Source: Dactylellina haptotyla (Eukaryota; Ascomycota; Orbiliomycetes; Orbiliales; Orbiliaceae). Taken from it: a stretch of 64,000 nucleotides of DNA. Positions 35,607 through 48,062 of the stretch are shown in pieces; the stretch's first letter is position 1, and every line of letters begins with the position of its first letter. The stretch lies in contig CM062380.1 in NCBI GenBank assembly GCA_031310005.1, forward strand, positions 1,054,001 to 1,118,000, in the 5' to 3' direction. A program made the translations under genes and the position numbers. A model generated the notes under the pieces. That model had not been told where the DNA came from, did no database searches, and saw nothing but the letters and a program-made list of their open reading frames with translations.

Positions 35607-38600
35607 ATATTACTACATCTATTCTTCACCGTAGGACGATTTTTGAATACATTCTTTGGATAGCCGTGCTCCATGTGGCGCCTCTGGTTCGCGCCAATCT
35701 TTTACGCTGATTTTCAATCAGTTTCAACCTTACCTCAGCAGCTCTAGAATTCGAGAAATTTGCTGGCAAAATCTCTTCACTTCTCCTCTCTTTTCTCTTT
35801 CTCTTTTTTTTTCGTTCTTTCCTTCTTTAAATTTCTGACTCTCTTCGCTTTCATATTTCATTTCTAGTTACGGCTTCCAGGTCCCTGGGCCCGGATTGCA
35901 TCTACTATTCTTATTACTAATGTAATCGATTCACGAGCAGTATACTAGTAGTCATTTATAATTTTGATGTACGATTTCTATTACTTTTAATTTATTATTT
36001 TACGAATAACAGTTACGCTATCCGCCGAATTTGAACCATGACCTATTCAGAATAATATATATACTAATGGAGCTACTAGTATCTACTTTTCCCCTTCTTT
36101 TAGCTAACCGATATTTAACTTCTAATTTTCTGAAGCTTTATTCGATAAACGTATAACCATGAGCCCATGAGATGTGTGTTGCATGCCCATTGCAGCGCTA
36201 CGAGAACTTTTACCGAGTTGGATGTTTTGGCTGCTTTGCCTACACCCCTGCTGAGGGGTGCCTTGTTCCAAAACGACGCAGGGGAAAACGGAGGACCGCG
36301 AACGAATGATTTGCTCATGTTCATTGGTTTAGAAACGGCTGTCATTTAATGACAGAGAGGGCCTGGTGTTTCTTCTTGCTGCAGAGGTTTCAACATTGCC
36401 AGCTGGAATTTTCTTCCCGCTCCGAGCTAGGACATTTCGCTATAAATTTCATTTAACCTGATAAACGTTCCCAAACTTCGAACCTAGTATTTTCAAAAAG
36501 GAAGATCTATTCTTAGTTTTTCATACCTTTGGTCCGCCCGTATTGTCCCTTCCCTTGCTATTTTATGTTTGCTCTACCAATTCATCGTTAACGAACAACT
36601 AGAGCCTAAATTCTTTAAACCACAGAAAGTCTCTATTTACAGGTTACACGACTCAATAGACGCTTGGCGTTAGAATAAGACTCCACATTCCGCGGAAGAG
36701 GTGTTCCACGAGCCTTTGAAGCCTTGGTTAGCCTCGCTGTCTCCACTTTCGAGCATAGCCCAACAAAATTTATGAGCGCATCTGCTGACCGTGATCCGTT
36801 TCAAAAATCATATCACCACCCATTGCAACAGCTGCGTGAGTTACAACAGCGAAGAATTCAATTTCCCAAATTCTCAGATTAACGCGTCTTCATGAGTTTA
36901 ATTGATGGTGGCTCCGCAATCTCTTTCACTCTATGATGAAGTTTTGCCTCAATGGAACCAGGGTATAAACACTACTCTACCATTGTCCAGCTCTTGTCGA
37001 GAATGGTTTGCGAGAATTGAAATTGTGTCGTCTTGAGAGAGTTGCAACTTCGTGATCGAGATTCCTGACGAGATGGAGTGGAGGCTCCGGTTCCAGACTT
37101 TCTGGGGAGATCCCAGTTGAGCTAGGTACCATGCGAGTTGGGCCCACTCGATGGCGTAAACACTTTGCTGGTTTCCAGCCCCGAGCTCACAATGCATGAT
37201 GAGCACTCAATGCGTTCAAATGAGATAAGAATCTTTCAAGATGGAGCAACTGAATGGCAAAGTAATTTTTCAAAGGAAAAAACATTCGTTCTTCATTATA
37301 TTGTGCAAGGAATCCTGGATTCGCAATCTGCAGAGATGGCCCGTGATGGGGAGCACATGATTATATTTTCTTATTGTAATGCAGGCACTTCGCTTCAGGG
37401 CAGTTTCGGAGGCAAGATTAACTCACACAAAATTTCCGAGCAACGCAAAACCAAAAACGCAATGTGAATTTCTTTCCTCAGTACTGCAAAGTTATCATTT
37501 CACTTTCGAAGTGTGGTCTGCTGATAAGTTTGATATCAATGTCACAGATCTGTCAGATCCCCATTAAATTGGTATTGCGTACCTGCGCGGTGTGCATGGA
37601 TCAGGCTTGAAGAACTCCATGGGCTCCACCAGAAGTAACATAATCCCAGCCGTCGATCCGACAGCCTTCAGCCGTTCCCCCCCGCCGGCCTCGTTAAGAC
37701 TCTGTAAGCGCAAAATTCAAAAGCAAAATTCACGGCCAAATGAAAAAGATATACTGTTTCCAACAATCGGAAGAGGAAAATTGTTTGGAGAAGCAAAAAA
37801 AGCCCGAAGACGAGCCAGCTCAGCCCAGCTTCCGGTGGTTTGGCAACCCTTGTTTACCTCAATCATTCCTTGGTAGGTGCATTTAATGCAAACATGGATC
37901 TCGATGTATTTCACCGCATTTGTCTCAACCTGAAAAGTGCTGGGCACCTCCATATACTGGTTCTTGCCACTGTTATGGGTGGGCAGTGGAGTCGATGGGT
38001 TCTCGATTTATTCAAGTGCATTTCTCGTATGCAGGATCAATTTTAATTTCATTTTCGAGGCGTTGTTGTCGATGGGCTTGTTTGAAAGCTGGGCTCCTGC
38101 CACCACCCATGGACCCCGCATCGCATCGTGCTGGCAATTACGCAAAGCTCACAAGTGCATCGGGTGGCAAACTCCGCTTCAAATCTGAAAATTTATTCTT
38201 CTCCAGCTGATTCGAAGCCTTTGTTGAGCTCTTGGCCCCGCTGTGGCAGTTCATTCATTGCTACTGCAGTACTACAAGCACTGTGTGGTGTTGTTCGTTG
38301 GACGGAATCTGCAGCCCTCTGATCTTTTTACGACAATCAAATTGGATAGCCGGATTCTGTACCTGGCTTATCACTCTTTTATGCATATATATATTGGACA
38401 TCCAGCCAGGAGAGTTTCAGTAACCCCACATTCCAATGACGCTCGGACATGGTTTGCATTGAAAGGTGGTAGCGGGCAATTGTTCGTCAAGGATATGTAT
38501 CATAGATTTGGGACCCAGGTTCTCGGTCTCGCCTTCACTGTACTTGGAGGATTTAGTCACGCGGTGACAATTGGGCAAATCTACCACTCTTTAATCTTAA

Positions 38601-39756
38601 GTTTGCCATGAAAATGTTAAAACTGACAAGAGATTTTAGCAGACTAGTACATTGGCGGGAGCATGTTACATAGTTTTGATCATGTGCGGGGAGCCCAGTT
38701 TTAAAGCCATGGTCTCTTTCGCAAGAGTTCGAAAGAATAACAAGTGGGTCGGGCTTACATATTGAAGCGTGCATTTGAAGGGCAATTATGGATCCGTTAA
38801 GCACAGGCTTTTCGTCTCGATCCCGCGCGCCGCACAGACCATATTAGAACCCGATGTCCTTTTGTTAGCTCCCAGACAGCGGAGTCCTTTATCTAACTCC
38901 AAGACGAATTCTGAAGAACGGAGACCCTTGACCCTGTAGACGTGGCTCAGATTGGTATGCCAAGTTCCGTAGAGTGACCAGGACCCCTGTTGATTGAGGA
39001 TGTGATCGTTTCAATCTCTCGCTCCTACGCTGCTATTCGTCTTTCGGCATTATATTCATTTTTACACATATTCCTCATTCGGCTGTACCTGTAGCCTTAG
39101 AGTTATTGGAATTGGTTCGATTCGTTTAACGGAATATCACAATAGTCCTGTCAATAATTTTACAAGCTGGCATCCCCCGGATATTTCCCGCTGGCCTTGA
39201 GAAGCAAAACGAGACCGGTTCATATCGCACCAGATTTTTCTCAATGTTAGGATTTGTATATGTCATCTGCTCTTAGAGAAGTTCTATTCCTGGCTTTTGT
39301 ACCTCTGCTTAATTTTCTATATCAAAAAGTGCTGGGTTGATTGAACCTAAAGAGTAAACAAAAGAAGAAATAGGTGTTGAGACTATGTGCCCCGGCTGAA
39401 CTGCTTAGGCAATCACACAGTAAGAATTTCATTTATTCAATATAAGATATTTAAATGTTTATGTTTGTAGGAAATAATCGAATCCGGGAGCCAGGCGACG
39501 TGCTTCGCTTCCAACAATAAAATCCCAGTAGAATTTGGTGACACACCAAGTCCTTTGACGCAAGGAATTTTTTTTAAAATTAATAAAAAATACAAGGTTC
39601 AGTGAGTTCTCAAAAGTATTTCGTTGCAAAACAGGCTGACTTAAGTATTTTTCAGATACCAAAGCGGAAAGAAGAGTGAGAAAAATACAAATTAAAAAAA
39701 AAATACCAATGGCCTAGAATTGAAGCGAAATCCGAACACCACTCATTTGGATCCAC
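35607..39756. other. Gene-poor spacer with possible relics
   Basis: 4.1 kb without an intact gene. A minus-strand frame at 36949-37206 reads like the C terminus of a real protein (AIEWAQLAWYLAQLG, then ILANHSRQELDNGRVVFIPW) but no upstream exon could be found; it may be a gene remnant. Plus-strand frames at 37138-37467 and 38243-38611 are open but unassigned. Confidence 0.4.
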
Positions 39757-40115
39757 CTACGCCCCAGGAATTGGCGGGACACAGTTCTCACCACATTTTT
39801 CTGCAGGGTGGCTCATGTTCCAGCAACCGCAAGGTGCATGTCCAGAAGGACAGTTGTAGACTCTTACATCGTCATCATTGCCTTCTGTGGATCCATCGTC
39901 GGACGGATTGGCTCTCTGGCTTATAGTGGGCTTTCGGCTCCCCCCAACCAACATTTCCTGATCAGAGTTTCCAAAAATGAGAGGATTGCGGGTCTCGGAG
40001 CGACGAGGGGTTTGCTGTGTGCGAATTTATGCTATTAGTATATAATATCGATAGTTTAGATGGAGAAAAGCTACAAAAGTACCTGGTTTGAACTCGAACG
40101 TTTCCCACGACACAT
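39757..40115 (-). CDS. Small CGC-motif protein A, 96 residues
   Basis: Member of a three-gene local family. Exon 1 (40115-40083) is 11 codons, MCRGKRSSSNQ. A 68-bp phase-0 intron (donor GTACTT, branch TACTAAT, acceptor CACAG) leads to exon 2 (40014-39757). Early in exon 2 is PLIFGNSDQEMLVGGSRKP; the I-[FY]-G-x-S-D-x4-[VL]-G-G-x2-K-P pattern also occurs in protein C. The C terminus is GHAPCGCWNMSHPAEKCGENC followed by VPP. Four of six cysteines lie in this tail and could bind metal or form disulfides. There is no signal peptide. A TATA box lies about 207 bp upstream. Exon prediction is strong because three genes share it; function unknown. Confidence 0.75.
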
Positions 40116-41214
40116 TTTTGGTGGATGAGGAGAATATATATCACTTAGTGGCGAGTGTCTTTGGATAGGTTGGGGAGAATGGCTGGTTATTTTAAAAGAG
40201 TTCGACTATTATGAGAGAGCTGGTAGATATTTGCAAGATGACACTGAAAGTCGACTCTCAGGGAATGTGGCCGGTGTGGAAGAAAACGAAGAAATATGAA
40301 GGTACTGGCAATAGACAGCTATTTATAGGCTCCAAAGAGGTGAAGAGAGGGAAAATCGGGGCGCAAGAAACCATAAATGGACCCGTGTTCTGGCCCTGGG
40401 CCGCCCGGAGATACTGTTTTGGGCTCTGGGTGTCCCGGTCGACAACTAGCGTGTGGGTCACTCTGTTGAAACAGGAGCAAATGCGCGGGAGCGAATAAAA
40501 ACTCTCTATCAATACTTATGATAATTTCACGCTTTCTGGGAGACTATCTGCAATATGCAATCTCGTTTCACAGAACGCCGCTACTTTCTAAATATATTAT
40601 TCTCTTCGGAAACAGGTCTCTGTCGTCGACACGGAGAAATATAGGCCGGCTATCTGAACAGAAATCAACTCTCTCGTACGAACAGCTTCAGATGCATTGC
40701 TGTATCGGTGTTGCACATGGCAAATGTACCTCCCTATCTCTCTATTTAAGCTGTGAAGCCCTAGCACCGTTCATATATTCATAGCAATCTGACTCGATTA
40801 AGAGTTGTCACAGAGAGAACTAAAATGGGTATTCTGCGTCCTTGGGTACCTAATCTAGACCTACCTGATACTTAGGACCAAAACTTTGGGGGATCAGAGG
40901 GTCACTTCAAGTTCATTAATTGAATTCCACGAAAGATGGCTACAAATATATGCCGGAACGCTTGCTAAGGGCAGAGGAGATAAAAGTGGATGTGTTTACA
41001 TTTATGATGGCCAAATTCTCCACCTCGCGTCCTTCTGTGGCCGATTGTAACTGGAAACGAGACACGCCAGAAAGAAAACCACAAATAATACCGCTACTAG
41101 GAGCGTAAATCTTCATTAGGTTCTATCTTCGAGCATGACTTCGTCGGGCTAGTAAAAGCACTCACCTAGCGCATATAGGACACCTCCCACATATATATAG
41201 TGAAACGTGGATGT
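40116..41214. other. Spacer between small genes A and B
   Basis: 1.1 kb holding the promoter of gene A and the 3' region of gene B. No other gene seen; frames such as 40211-40498 (plus) overlap the A promoter and are not coding-like. Confidence 0.55.
40317..40329 (-). promoter_or_regulatory. TATA box of small gene A
   Basis: Minus-strand CCTATAAATAGCT about 207 bp before the ATG. The same spacing class is seen for genes B and C. Confidence 0.7.
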
Positions 41215-41594
41215 TTATTTCTCCCGATTGCATCCACAAGCCGTCTTTTTATCTACAACGAAGGCTACCTTTGTTGCTTTAGACGGTACAAAGCTCCTAC
41301 TTCCATCTTCGCCGGACGAGCCAGGGGCAGAGGGCGGGCTAGTTGAAGCTGGAGGGCGGTTGCCTACTTCTTCCGGAGATAGCGTGAAGTCAGAAGATCC
41401 TAAAATCAAGGACTTTTTTCCTTGCTAAGAAACAAGAGCGAAAAGTTTAGCAGAAGTTACCTCCAAGTTTGAACATTCTTCGTAGGCAGTTCATGCTTCT
41501 TGTAATGCGTGACTCTATTTTAAGATTTATATACATAAGACTCATTTGGAAATATTCTTACCTCAATGTTTTGGTTCTGGTTTCCTGAAGACAT
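41215..41594 (-). CDS. Small CGC-motif protein B, 80 residues
   Basis: Exon 1 (41594-41562) is again 11 codons, MSSGNQNQNIE; the NQNQ is shared with protein C. A 137-bp phase-0 intron (GTAAGA donor, TTTCTTAG acceptor) leads to exon 2 (41424-41215). Exon 2 starts QGKKSLILGSSDFTLSPEEV, giving the family I-x-G-x-S-D motif near the same place. The middle is rich in P, S and G. The C terminus is KKTACGCNREK: the CGC is kept, but the protein stops before the WN...CVPP part found in A and C. It is either a shorter natural variant or a truncated copy. TATA box about 175 bp upstream; no signal peptide. Confidence 0.7.
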
Positions 41595-44500
41595 TTTGCT
41601 TTTGGAAATGAGGCCGAAGAGGGGCACTTGGTGCGATGAGAAAAAATTATTGTTGAAGACAGAGAGGGCAAATGCGGAAGTAGAAAGCTGAGCACTGTAG
41701 AAACCACGAGTATCAAAGTGAATAAGACATGGAACTAGAGAAGGGAGACCCGCTGGGAGAAATCGGAGTTTATATACTGGAAAGATGGAGGGAAGCACCC
41801 AACTGGACAGTGTTCTGTTCAATGTCAACAAAAAAATACTCCCCCAAAGCGGCGTGCTCTCCATTTGCTGCTATGAAGAGCACCGACCGCCTAGAAACCC
41901 CCCGGGGACCAAAAGGAGAAAAAATAGTAGCGCACGACAACGAGGGGAATCCTTGACGCTAACTCACTGGTCATCCCGACGTGCTACCAAATGTATATAC
42001 GGTAGTCGTAAGCAGAAAGAGAACAAAAGTCCTTTACGGACACAATATTAGAGCAATTCCCAGTTACGTGCTGAGACAAAAGCAGATCAGAGGCCCACTT
42101 GTCCGTCCTCTGATTTCTATTAATCCAACAGTGACATACATACCCGGGAGGCTCAAGAAAGGATTACAACCCCTCGTCGCATATTGCTATCGCTTTCCAT
42201 CTCTCGACGACTCATCCTACTATTACCCAATTAGAACTACATTTTGATATTTATGGAGTCCAGGGATAATTTCATATCCATCTATCGCAGGGTCCTTATC
42301 ACAATGCTAACTGTCAAAGCACACGTACCGATACTAGATCACCGTCCATGAGTGATCAAGCATGCTGATGCGAAATCCCATTTTCTGCTTCTAAACGGCG
42401 CAACAATATACAGCTCATATACGGCAAGAAGGAAAGCCAAGAGTGGAGAGAATATCAAAAGGGCTTGTTCTCGACCGAGGGGTTCTTCCCCTTTCGAATA
42501 AGATCAACCCTAAAGGTGGGTGGGTCCCAGTTGTCTCCCGGACAATATATTATAGCATTGCCTGTTCCCAGGATGGAATTGCGCTTTTATAGCGAAGGAT
42601 CTTATCTTCGCCCGAAGGTGAGATGAAAAAGAAAAAATGAAGGAGAATGGTGGAAAAGGACCGAGCCCTGTCCTCAAGTTGAGCCCTTTCCTGTCCTTTC
42701 CTGGCTGCAGACCTGTGTTGCAGTCCCGAACTTGCGGGATGCGTTAGCCTGGAGCCCGTCTTGTGCTGGACAAAAGTTGCGGTGCCGACCGAGAGCTCTG
42801 AGCGGTTAGGAAATGAATTTTCAAACCAACAAGGCGGAATATTGTATTCGCTGGGCTTTTTCGTCAGGCTGCCTTCAAGGGCTTGATGGTTTTCCTTTCC
42901 TTGCCCTTCCCTTGCTAGATTCTGGCCGCTACAAACTTTCGTTCCCGAGCTGTTGCACTGGGCCCGGGAAATTCGAACCTCGCTCTTGGGTGAACGAGAC
43001 CAACCTCTCCACGCATCATGCAGCTCCCAAGCACATCACTTAAGCACTTCCTCAGGAATGTGAGCTCAAGTTTTTCTGATACTGCGGACAGTTTCGGGAA
43101 CCCAGTCTCTAAAGACCTTCTTGTGGCCGCTTCGACTGCGGTTTCGACCAAATGCGAAGTGTAAGGTTACCTTCGAATATCGGATCACCCGTTGGTGCGC
43201 TCTTTGGGCTGGCCCGAACCTTCGAAGCGCTGGAAGCCTACAATCCACCTTTGTACTCTTTCTTTATATTCTCGAGCGAAACAACGACGCACCCGGATGT
43301 TGCCGACTGATAGGAAATCTCCCTGATGACTAAGTAGTAAGTACTATCAGACGAGCCTGCCAACTTTGCCGAGCCAAAATACCGATGATTCTTGTCGGCG
43401 CCAGCAAAGAGAAAATGGACGTCAATACAAGTATACACTGGCATTCTCATTCTCACCCAAGCCCCGCCGGAACTAACTAAAAGTTGCATATCTGATTTAT
43501 CCTCTACCGTTCCTCAAAGCCAAGATAACAGAGTTAAGTAAGAACTAGTTCCCAATTACACCCAGGCTGCGAACGCCTCTTCGAGATCTTCGACACGAAC
43601 TCGGGATTCGAGGAAGACCCTTGTGTTGTGCTGAATCGTCGGCAACACATTCTCGGAGGGTCCTTCATTGAACTCTTTTAATCAGCTTTCGTCAAATAGA
43701 TAATCAAGACACTATGCTGCTTTTATAACTACTATCGAAGATCAAGGATTCGGGTTTAATGATTCAGGCGTTGATATGCTGGTATCGAGACTAGTTGATA
43801 TGTTATTTTAGCGTTACTACAAGTGCATGCGGTACAGGCATTCTGAATTGCTTTTTGCATTTATGCCTTCTTATTGATAATACGGACAATATTCTATCTC
43901 TCCTAGCTAGCTGTCGGCCAGACCAAGGTACGCTAAAGTCCTACTAAAAGTGGTTCCACAGTAGAGATATATGATTACTATGGTGACTGAGGAATATCTC
44001 GATATGCAGGTAAATTTTACGATACAGAACATCAAGGTATGATATTGCCAGTGCCCCGACATCAAGCCCTGCTACCTGGCTAGAGTCAAACGAAACCATG
44101 ACCTCGTGCATCTCAAGAGAGTTTAGTGCGAATGGTTCTTAAGCTGGATGCTCGACTGAGGATGGAAGTCAAAATTAAGTTGGTAAAAAGGAAATATCAT
44201 TCACATTTGCTATCCTCGCATCGGCATGGGGGAGCCAGGCGAGACGGCAACTTGCAGAACTCGTCTAGGTTCCGCAATTCCCCTGCAGGATTTCTTTTGG
44301 TTTGGCACTTGTGTTCCTTCCACCCGGAGCTTCGTCTCGGGCGGAGGTCCAACCGGGGTTAGTCGAAGTATTCTTTCGTAAGAGGAATTCTTCCTGTTTG
44401 GGATTACGAATGCCCCCTATTGGGATGATTGGGCACCAGAATGATTTTGAATGCGCTTATGTTCTATACAATTACACGAAGAGACGGAATCTTCGATGGC

Positions 44501-45077
44501 CTTTCTAGAAGTACTAAATGAGCCTACAAATCTCTTTATCTAGGAATACGATGACCTGCTAGCCGCTTAGGAATGTTGACTCTAGCATTTTCTGAGAAGT
44601 CTCTGATAAGGAGGTGTCGTTAGGTCCCTGCGGACAGCTTATCAATGGACTGTCTCAGTAAAAGTAGTTTTGAAGACGCGTTTTCCATACAGAAAATATG
44701 TGCCCAGATTGAAATGCTAGTGTAAACAAAGGACGTCTGCACAATTTGCCCATCCAGCCGGACCCAGTCCCACACCATTAGTCTATGGTGGATGTTCTCC
44801 TAGTTTGAACCTCCGAGGGTGTCCCATCTGTCTATCCCTTAAATATTCCGCAAACCGCCGAAACTCTATTTACTTGAATCTGGTCTGTGGACCCGCGCCT
44901 TCAGAAGCAAAACTCAATTCTTCCCACTCTATAAACCAGCCTACACAGCTTGGAAATCACAGCGCAACTACAGGTCGTCAGGTACCTCGTAACGCGAGTG
45001 ACGGGGTGTAATAAGCCCTCTACTTTATTCCACCAGTTTCTATATCATGGCAGGTCACTACTAGCATTTACACTTAG
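41595..45077. other. Gene-poor spacer
   Basis: 3.5 kb with no intact gene. On the minus strand at about 43560-43690 a protein-like run (NVLPTIQHNTRVFLESRV, then EDLEEAFAAW and a stop) is preceded by an in-frame TGA and a readable segment (LDYLFDES), which may be a gene remnant. The left end holds the promoter of gene B. A TATA-like CTATAAACC occurs at 44928-44936. Confidence 0.4.
41767..41777 (-). promoter_or_regulatory. TATA box of small gene B
   Basis: Minus-strand CAGTATATAAACT about 175 bp before the ATG, followed by a CT-rich leader. Confidence 0.65.
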
Positions 45078-46144
45078 GTTTCTCCGTGTCTACGGTATCT
45101 CCAGTCTCTGGGCGACTTATTCCACTTCGATAACATCCCGTACCATCCGAATCTACGCGCTCGGGAACCGTACAATTCTGGCTCCCTCGATACCCACCGT
45201 CTCGACCAAAGAAAGCCTATCGACTTTCTAGCTATCATTGGCGACACTGTATTCTTGATTGGACAAGAATTTTTTGCTGGGCAAACAGCTTGTGACACAT
45301 TGGGCCTTTAGGCACAGAACCTCATCAGGAACTTCGACTCTTTCACCAAAACGTCCTCATCCAGTGCGAGATCCAGGCAGGTAGTTATAGAGCAAACTCC
45401 TCGCCGATTGCAAAGAGTACATAAGAACACTTCTGAGCAGATCTCATTCTGCTGCTTATGTTACAATGCCAAATTATTGAATTATTGAATCCTATCCATG
45501 TTGATCGTTCAAAGAGAAGCTCGTAGCGTAGACCACAACACAAGCATTCGAAACAGTGATTGTGTAAATAGCATAGTTGCATTGCCTAAAGAAATAATCC
45601 AATGGTCCTTGAGTCTCATGTAGGTTGAGTCGGAGATCAGACGATCGCGTTCTCTGTTTTGTCGCGAGATATATCGGCGTCCGCACTTGAAATTACTGTG
45701 ACCTTGCCGGTCTGGTCCGGTCCAGAAACAAGGCCAAAAGCTTCCAATTTTCTTTGTTCGAATTCAAATGTTTCAAGGCTCACTCGAAACTCAGATGCGG
45801 GATAAATTCTCCGTGTACTTTTATCGACGTAGAATCATGGGATGCTGAACTCTTGAAAACATTATTCGAGAATTTTGGATCCATAAATACAACAGCAGAG
45901 GGCAACGATACCTGCACTCAGATTAATGAGACTGGATTGAACAGCCCAATGCCGAATATGGTGCCCATACTTGAAGGCATCGCGACAACAACACACACAA
46001 TACCACAAATACCAACAGACTGTCTTTTGCGTTGTTTGGTGAGTGAAACTACAGATATTAACATCGCGTGCCAGCGCTCTCGGCATATTGCGTACCTAGA
46101 CAGAAAAATACTGCCAAACCACCGCTGCCCCTCTCAAGGCATAG
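45078..46144 (+). pseudogene. Gene-like fragments of unknown family
   Basis: Two protein-like stretches on the plus strand. The first (45078-45311) follows an ACACTTAG acceptor and contains SLGDLFHFDNIPYHPN and KPIDFLAIIGDTVFLIGQ. The same frame continues past its stop as AQNLIRNFDSFTKTSSSS, which an optional 64-bp intron (GTATTC...TTTAG) would join. The second (45691-46038) contains CGINSPCTFIDVESWD and LLKTLFENFGSINTT. It has no ATG, ends at a GTGAGT donor and can be joined to a 15-codon last exon (46100-46144). No start exon was found for either, so they may be parts of one decayed or unresolved gene. No family recognised. Confidence 0.25.
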
Positions 46145-47692
46145 AACTTTCTTGTACCTTCTCGAACTGTGTTTCATTATTGTGGGGATCATTGCAAATC
46201 CTACCTCTCCTTTGAAACGCTTTCTGGCGCTTGCCCATTCGGAGCGTCTGAACATCCAGTCCGCGCCTACTCTAGAAACGGTTCCACAAGGCTGATTTCA
46301 GTGCATTAACAAACTGGCGGCTAGCTACCTTGTGAGCCCCCCAATAAATATTTCTAAAGAAACATATTCTTCATTTTTACTTGTGTGAAATTTCAAAAAT
46401 ACCTATCGCGTATATCGCCACTCAGAACGGCACCGACCAGGGAATTTAGTATTTGGCGAAGCGCTCAGACAAACGATATTCCGACAATGCACATGCTTAC
46501 TCATATTGTTTGTTATTCTCGCTAATTGAAAGGCTGGGATCTCGACCCCGGCAAGGTTAAGATGTTGACTGTCTGCGGTAGTTTAGCGGTAGTCCTCCGG
46601 CGGCAAAGCAAACGGTTTCCATCCTCAAGGGGAAGGTAGGAGCAAGTCGGCCAACGGTTCTGATGTGCAGTCGTCTGTAAGGAAGCTGTCCTTTTCCTCT
46701 ACTTGATATACTGGTTTCCTTTCCTCTGCTGCTTTGGCGTGCGCAGCTTGAAGCCGCGTAATTTGGCTCTGTTAGTGGCTTGCAGCACTGGTTGTTGAAT
46801 TGTTTTCTGCAGACAAGCAGCGGCCAGGGCTTTCAGGTACATCTACGCCTGCATGAGGTCTCCCTGTCGTATTAATTCCTGTTTCAGGTCATAAAACCGC
46901 TGAAAAGGTTCAATCCTTGTGAAAAATCTTGGGATTGTGCCCTCGATTCCTTCCTTAAGTTGACATGAGCTCTGTGCCACATTCATCGAACGATTGGCCT
47001 TTAAAGGCTCAAGTACAGCCTAATTTTCTCGAATAACAAGGCTGAGGCCGCGAATAGGATCTAGGGAGCCTCGCAAAAAAACCTTCCTCCTTTCTCCTTC
47101 GCGTTCGAATTTTTGGTTGAGGTTGCCCACCGGACCGTCCCTCAACACAGCACTAATCCGCCCACCTTCTTGGAAAAACAGCAATATGCAAGTATCCAGG
47201 GGCAGATAATAGATGGGAGGAACAGAAGATAGCATTCCCACTTTTAATTTCTTGGGGCGGGATCCTTTTTGTGCTGGCTGCCTCGTTGACTGCACCAATT
47301 TCACCGAACATTTACCTCCGCACACATCAAATGTTCTCCCGATGATGCTTCTCTCCTCTCCTTCTTATCTGCATTTCACCTACGACAGTTCTTTCGAGAT
47401 AGATTATATATCATATTCTTTTTCAGAGTCTTCGTAATAAAATCTATTCTGCCGATTTCGTATTCTCGCTGAAAAGCGCAATCATCGTCATCACACAACG
47501 GCCTTCGGAGTTGCTCCTTCCTTTCGACGACTTCACAAACTGTATTATATCCACCCATGGCTCTTCTCAAATTTCGATGGAAGAGTTACTAGCACCGCCG
47601 TCGTCTAATTCCTAAATAAAACCTCTGCCTCGTAATACCTGGACTTTCTTTGATCCATTGCATTCACTCGTTGTCCCGTCTACACGTCTCCC
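46145..47692. other. Spacer
   Basis: 1.5 kb without a supported gene. The right end (47300-47690) is CT-rich and may be the promoter and leader of the small gene at 47693. Confidence 0.45.
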
Positions 47693-48062
47693 ATGGAATC
47701 TGGCTTCTGTCAACAGCGACTCCAGCGGATGATCTCCAAACGTTAACGTCAAATAAACATCAAACAATACAAATATCTATTCAAGATATGGATTCGTGAT
47801 TGCAGATAGCTAAATCTAACATATACAAACGCTGCTAGCTGTGTACGATGAAAACGCACGCCTGAGACTTATCGTCAACAGTCGGAAATTTATTGTCGAT
47901 GACACGGTCGCGTCTTATTCGGTACCTACTCCTGCATCGTCTATCATACCAAAACCCTATGTGCCTCCCAGATCTCGAGTCTTTGCGAGAAACTCAATCA
48001 AAACATTTCACTCACGTTTTCAACAGACGATATTTTTATTATTTGGCAGTTTCTCCTTCTGA
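47693..48062 (+). CDS. Possible two-exon small protein, 90 residues
   Basis: ATG in a CCCATGG context opens MESGFCQQRLQRMISK (47693-47741). A 97-bp intron (GTTAAC donor, ATCTAAC branch, GCTAG acceptor, phase 1) leads to exon 2 (47839-48062), and the frame closes at 273 bp. Exon 2 reads VYDENARLRLIVNSRKFIVD, then SIIPKPYVPPRSRVF, and ends with a hydrophobic LLFGSFSF. The leader is CT-rich. No known domain and no signal peptide. The donor is weak and an overlapping frame (47893-48183) is also open, so this is tentative. Confidence 0.35.

Noticed and set aside
41425-41561. An extra middle exon in small gene B (AAGCATGAACTGCC...)
   Set aside because: Including it breaks the frame of the last exon; a single 137-bp intron keeps the frame and matches genes A and C.
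46573-46650. tRNA-like sequence (TAGTTTAGCGGTAG resembles an A box)
   Set aside because: No matching B box of GGTTCRA type and no acceptor or T-stem pairing could be found.
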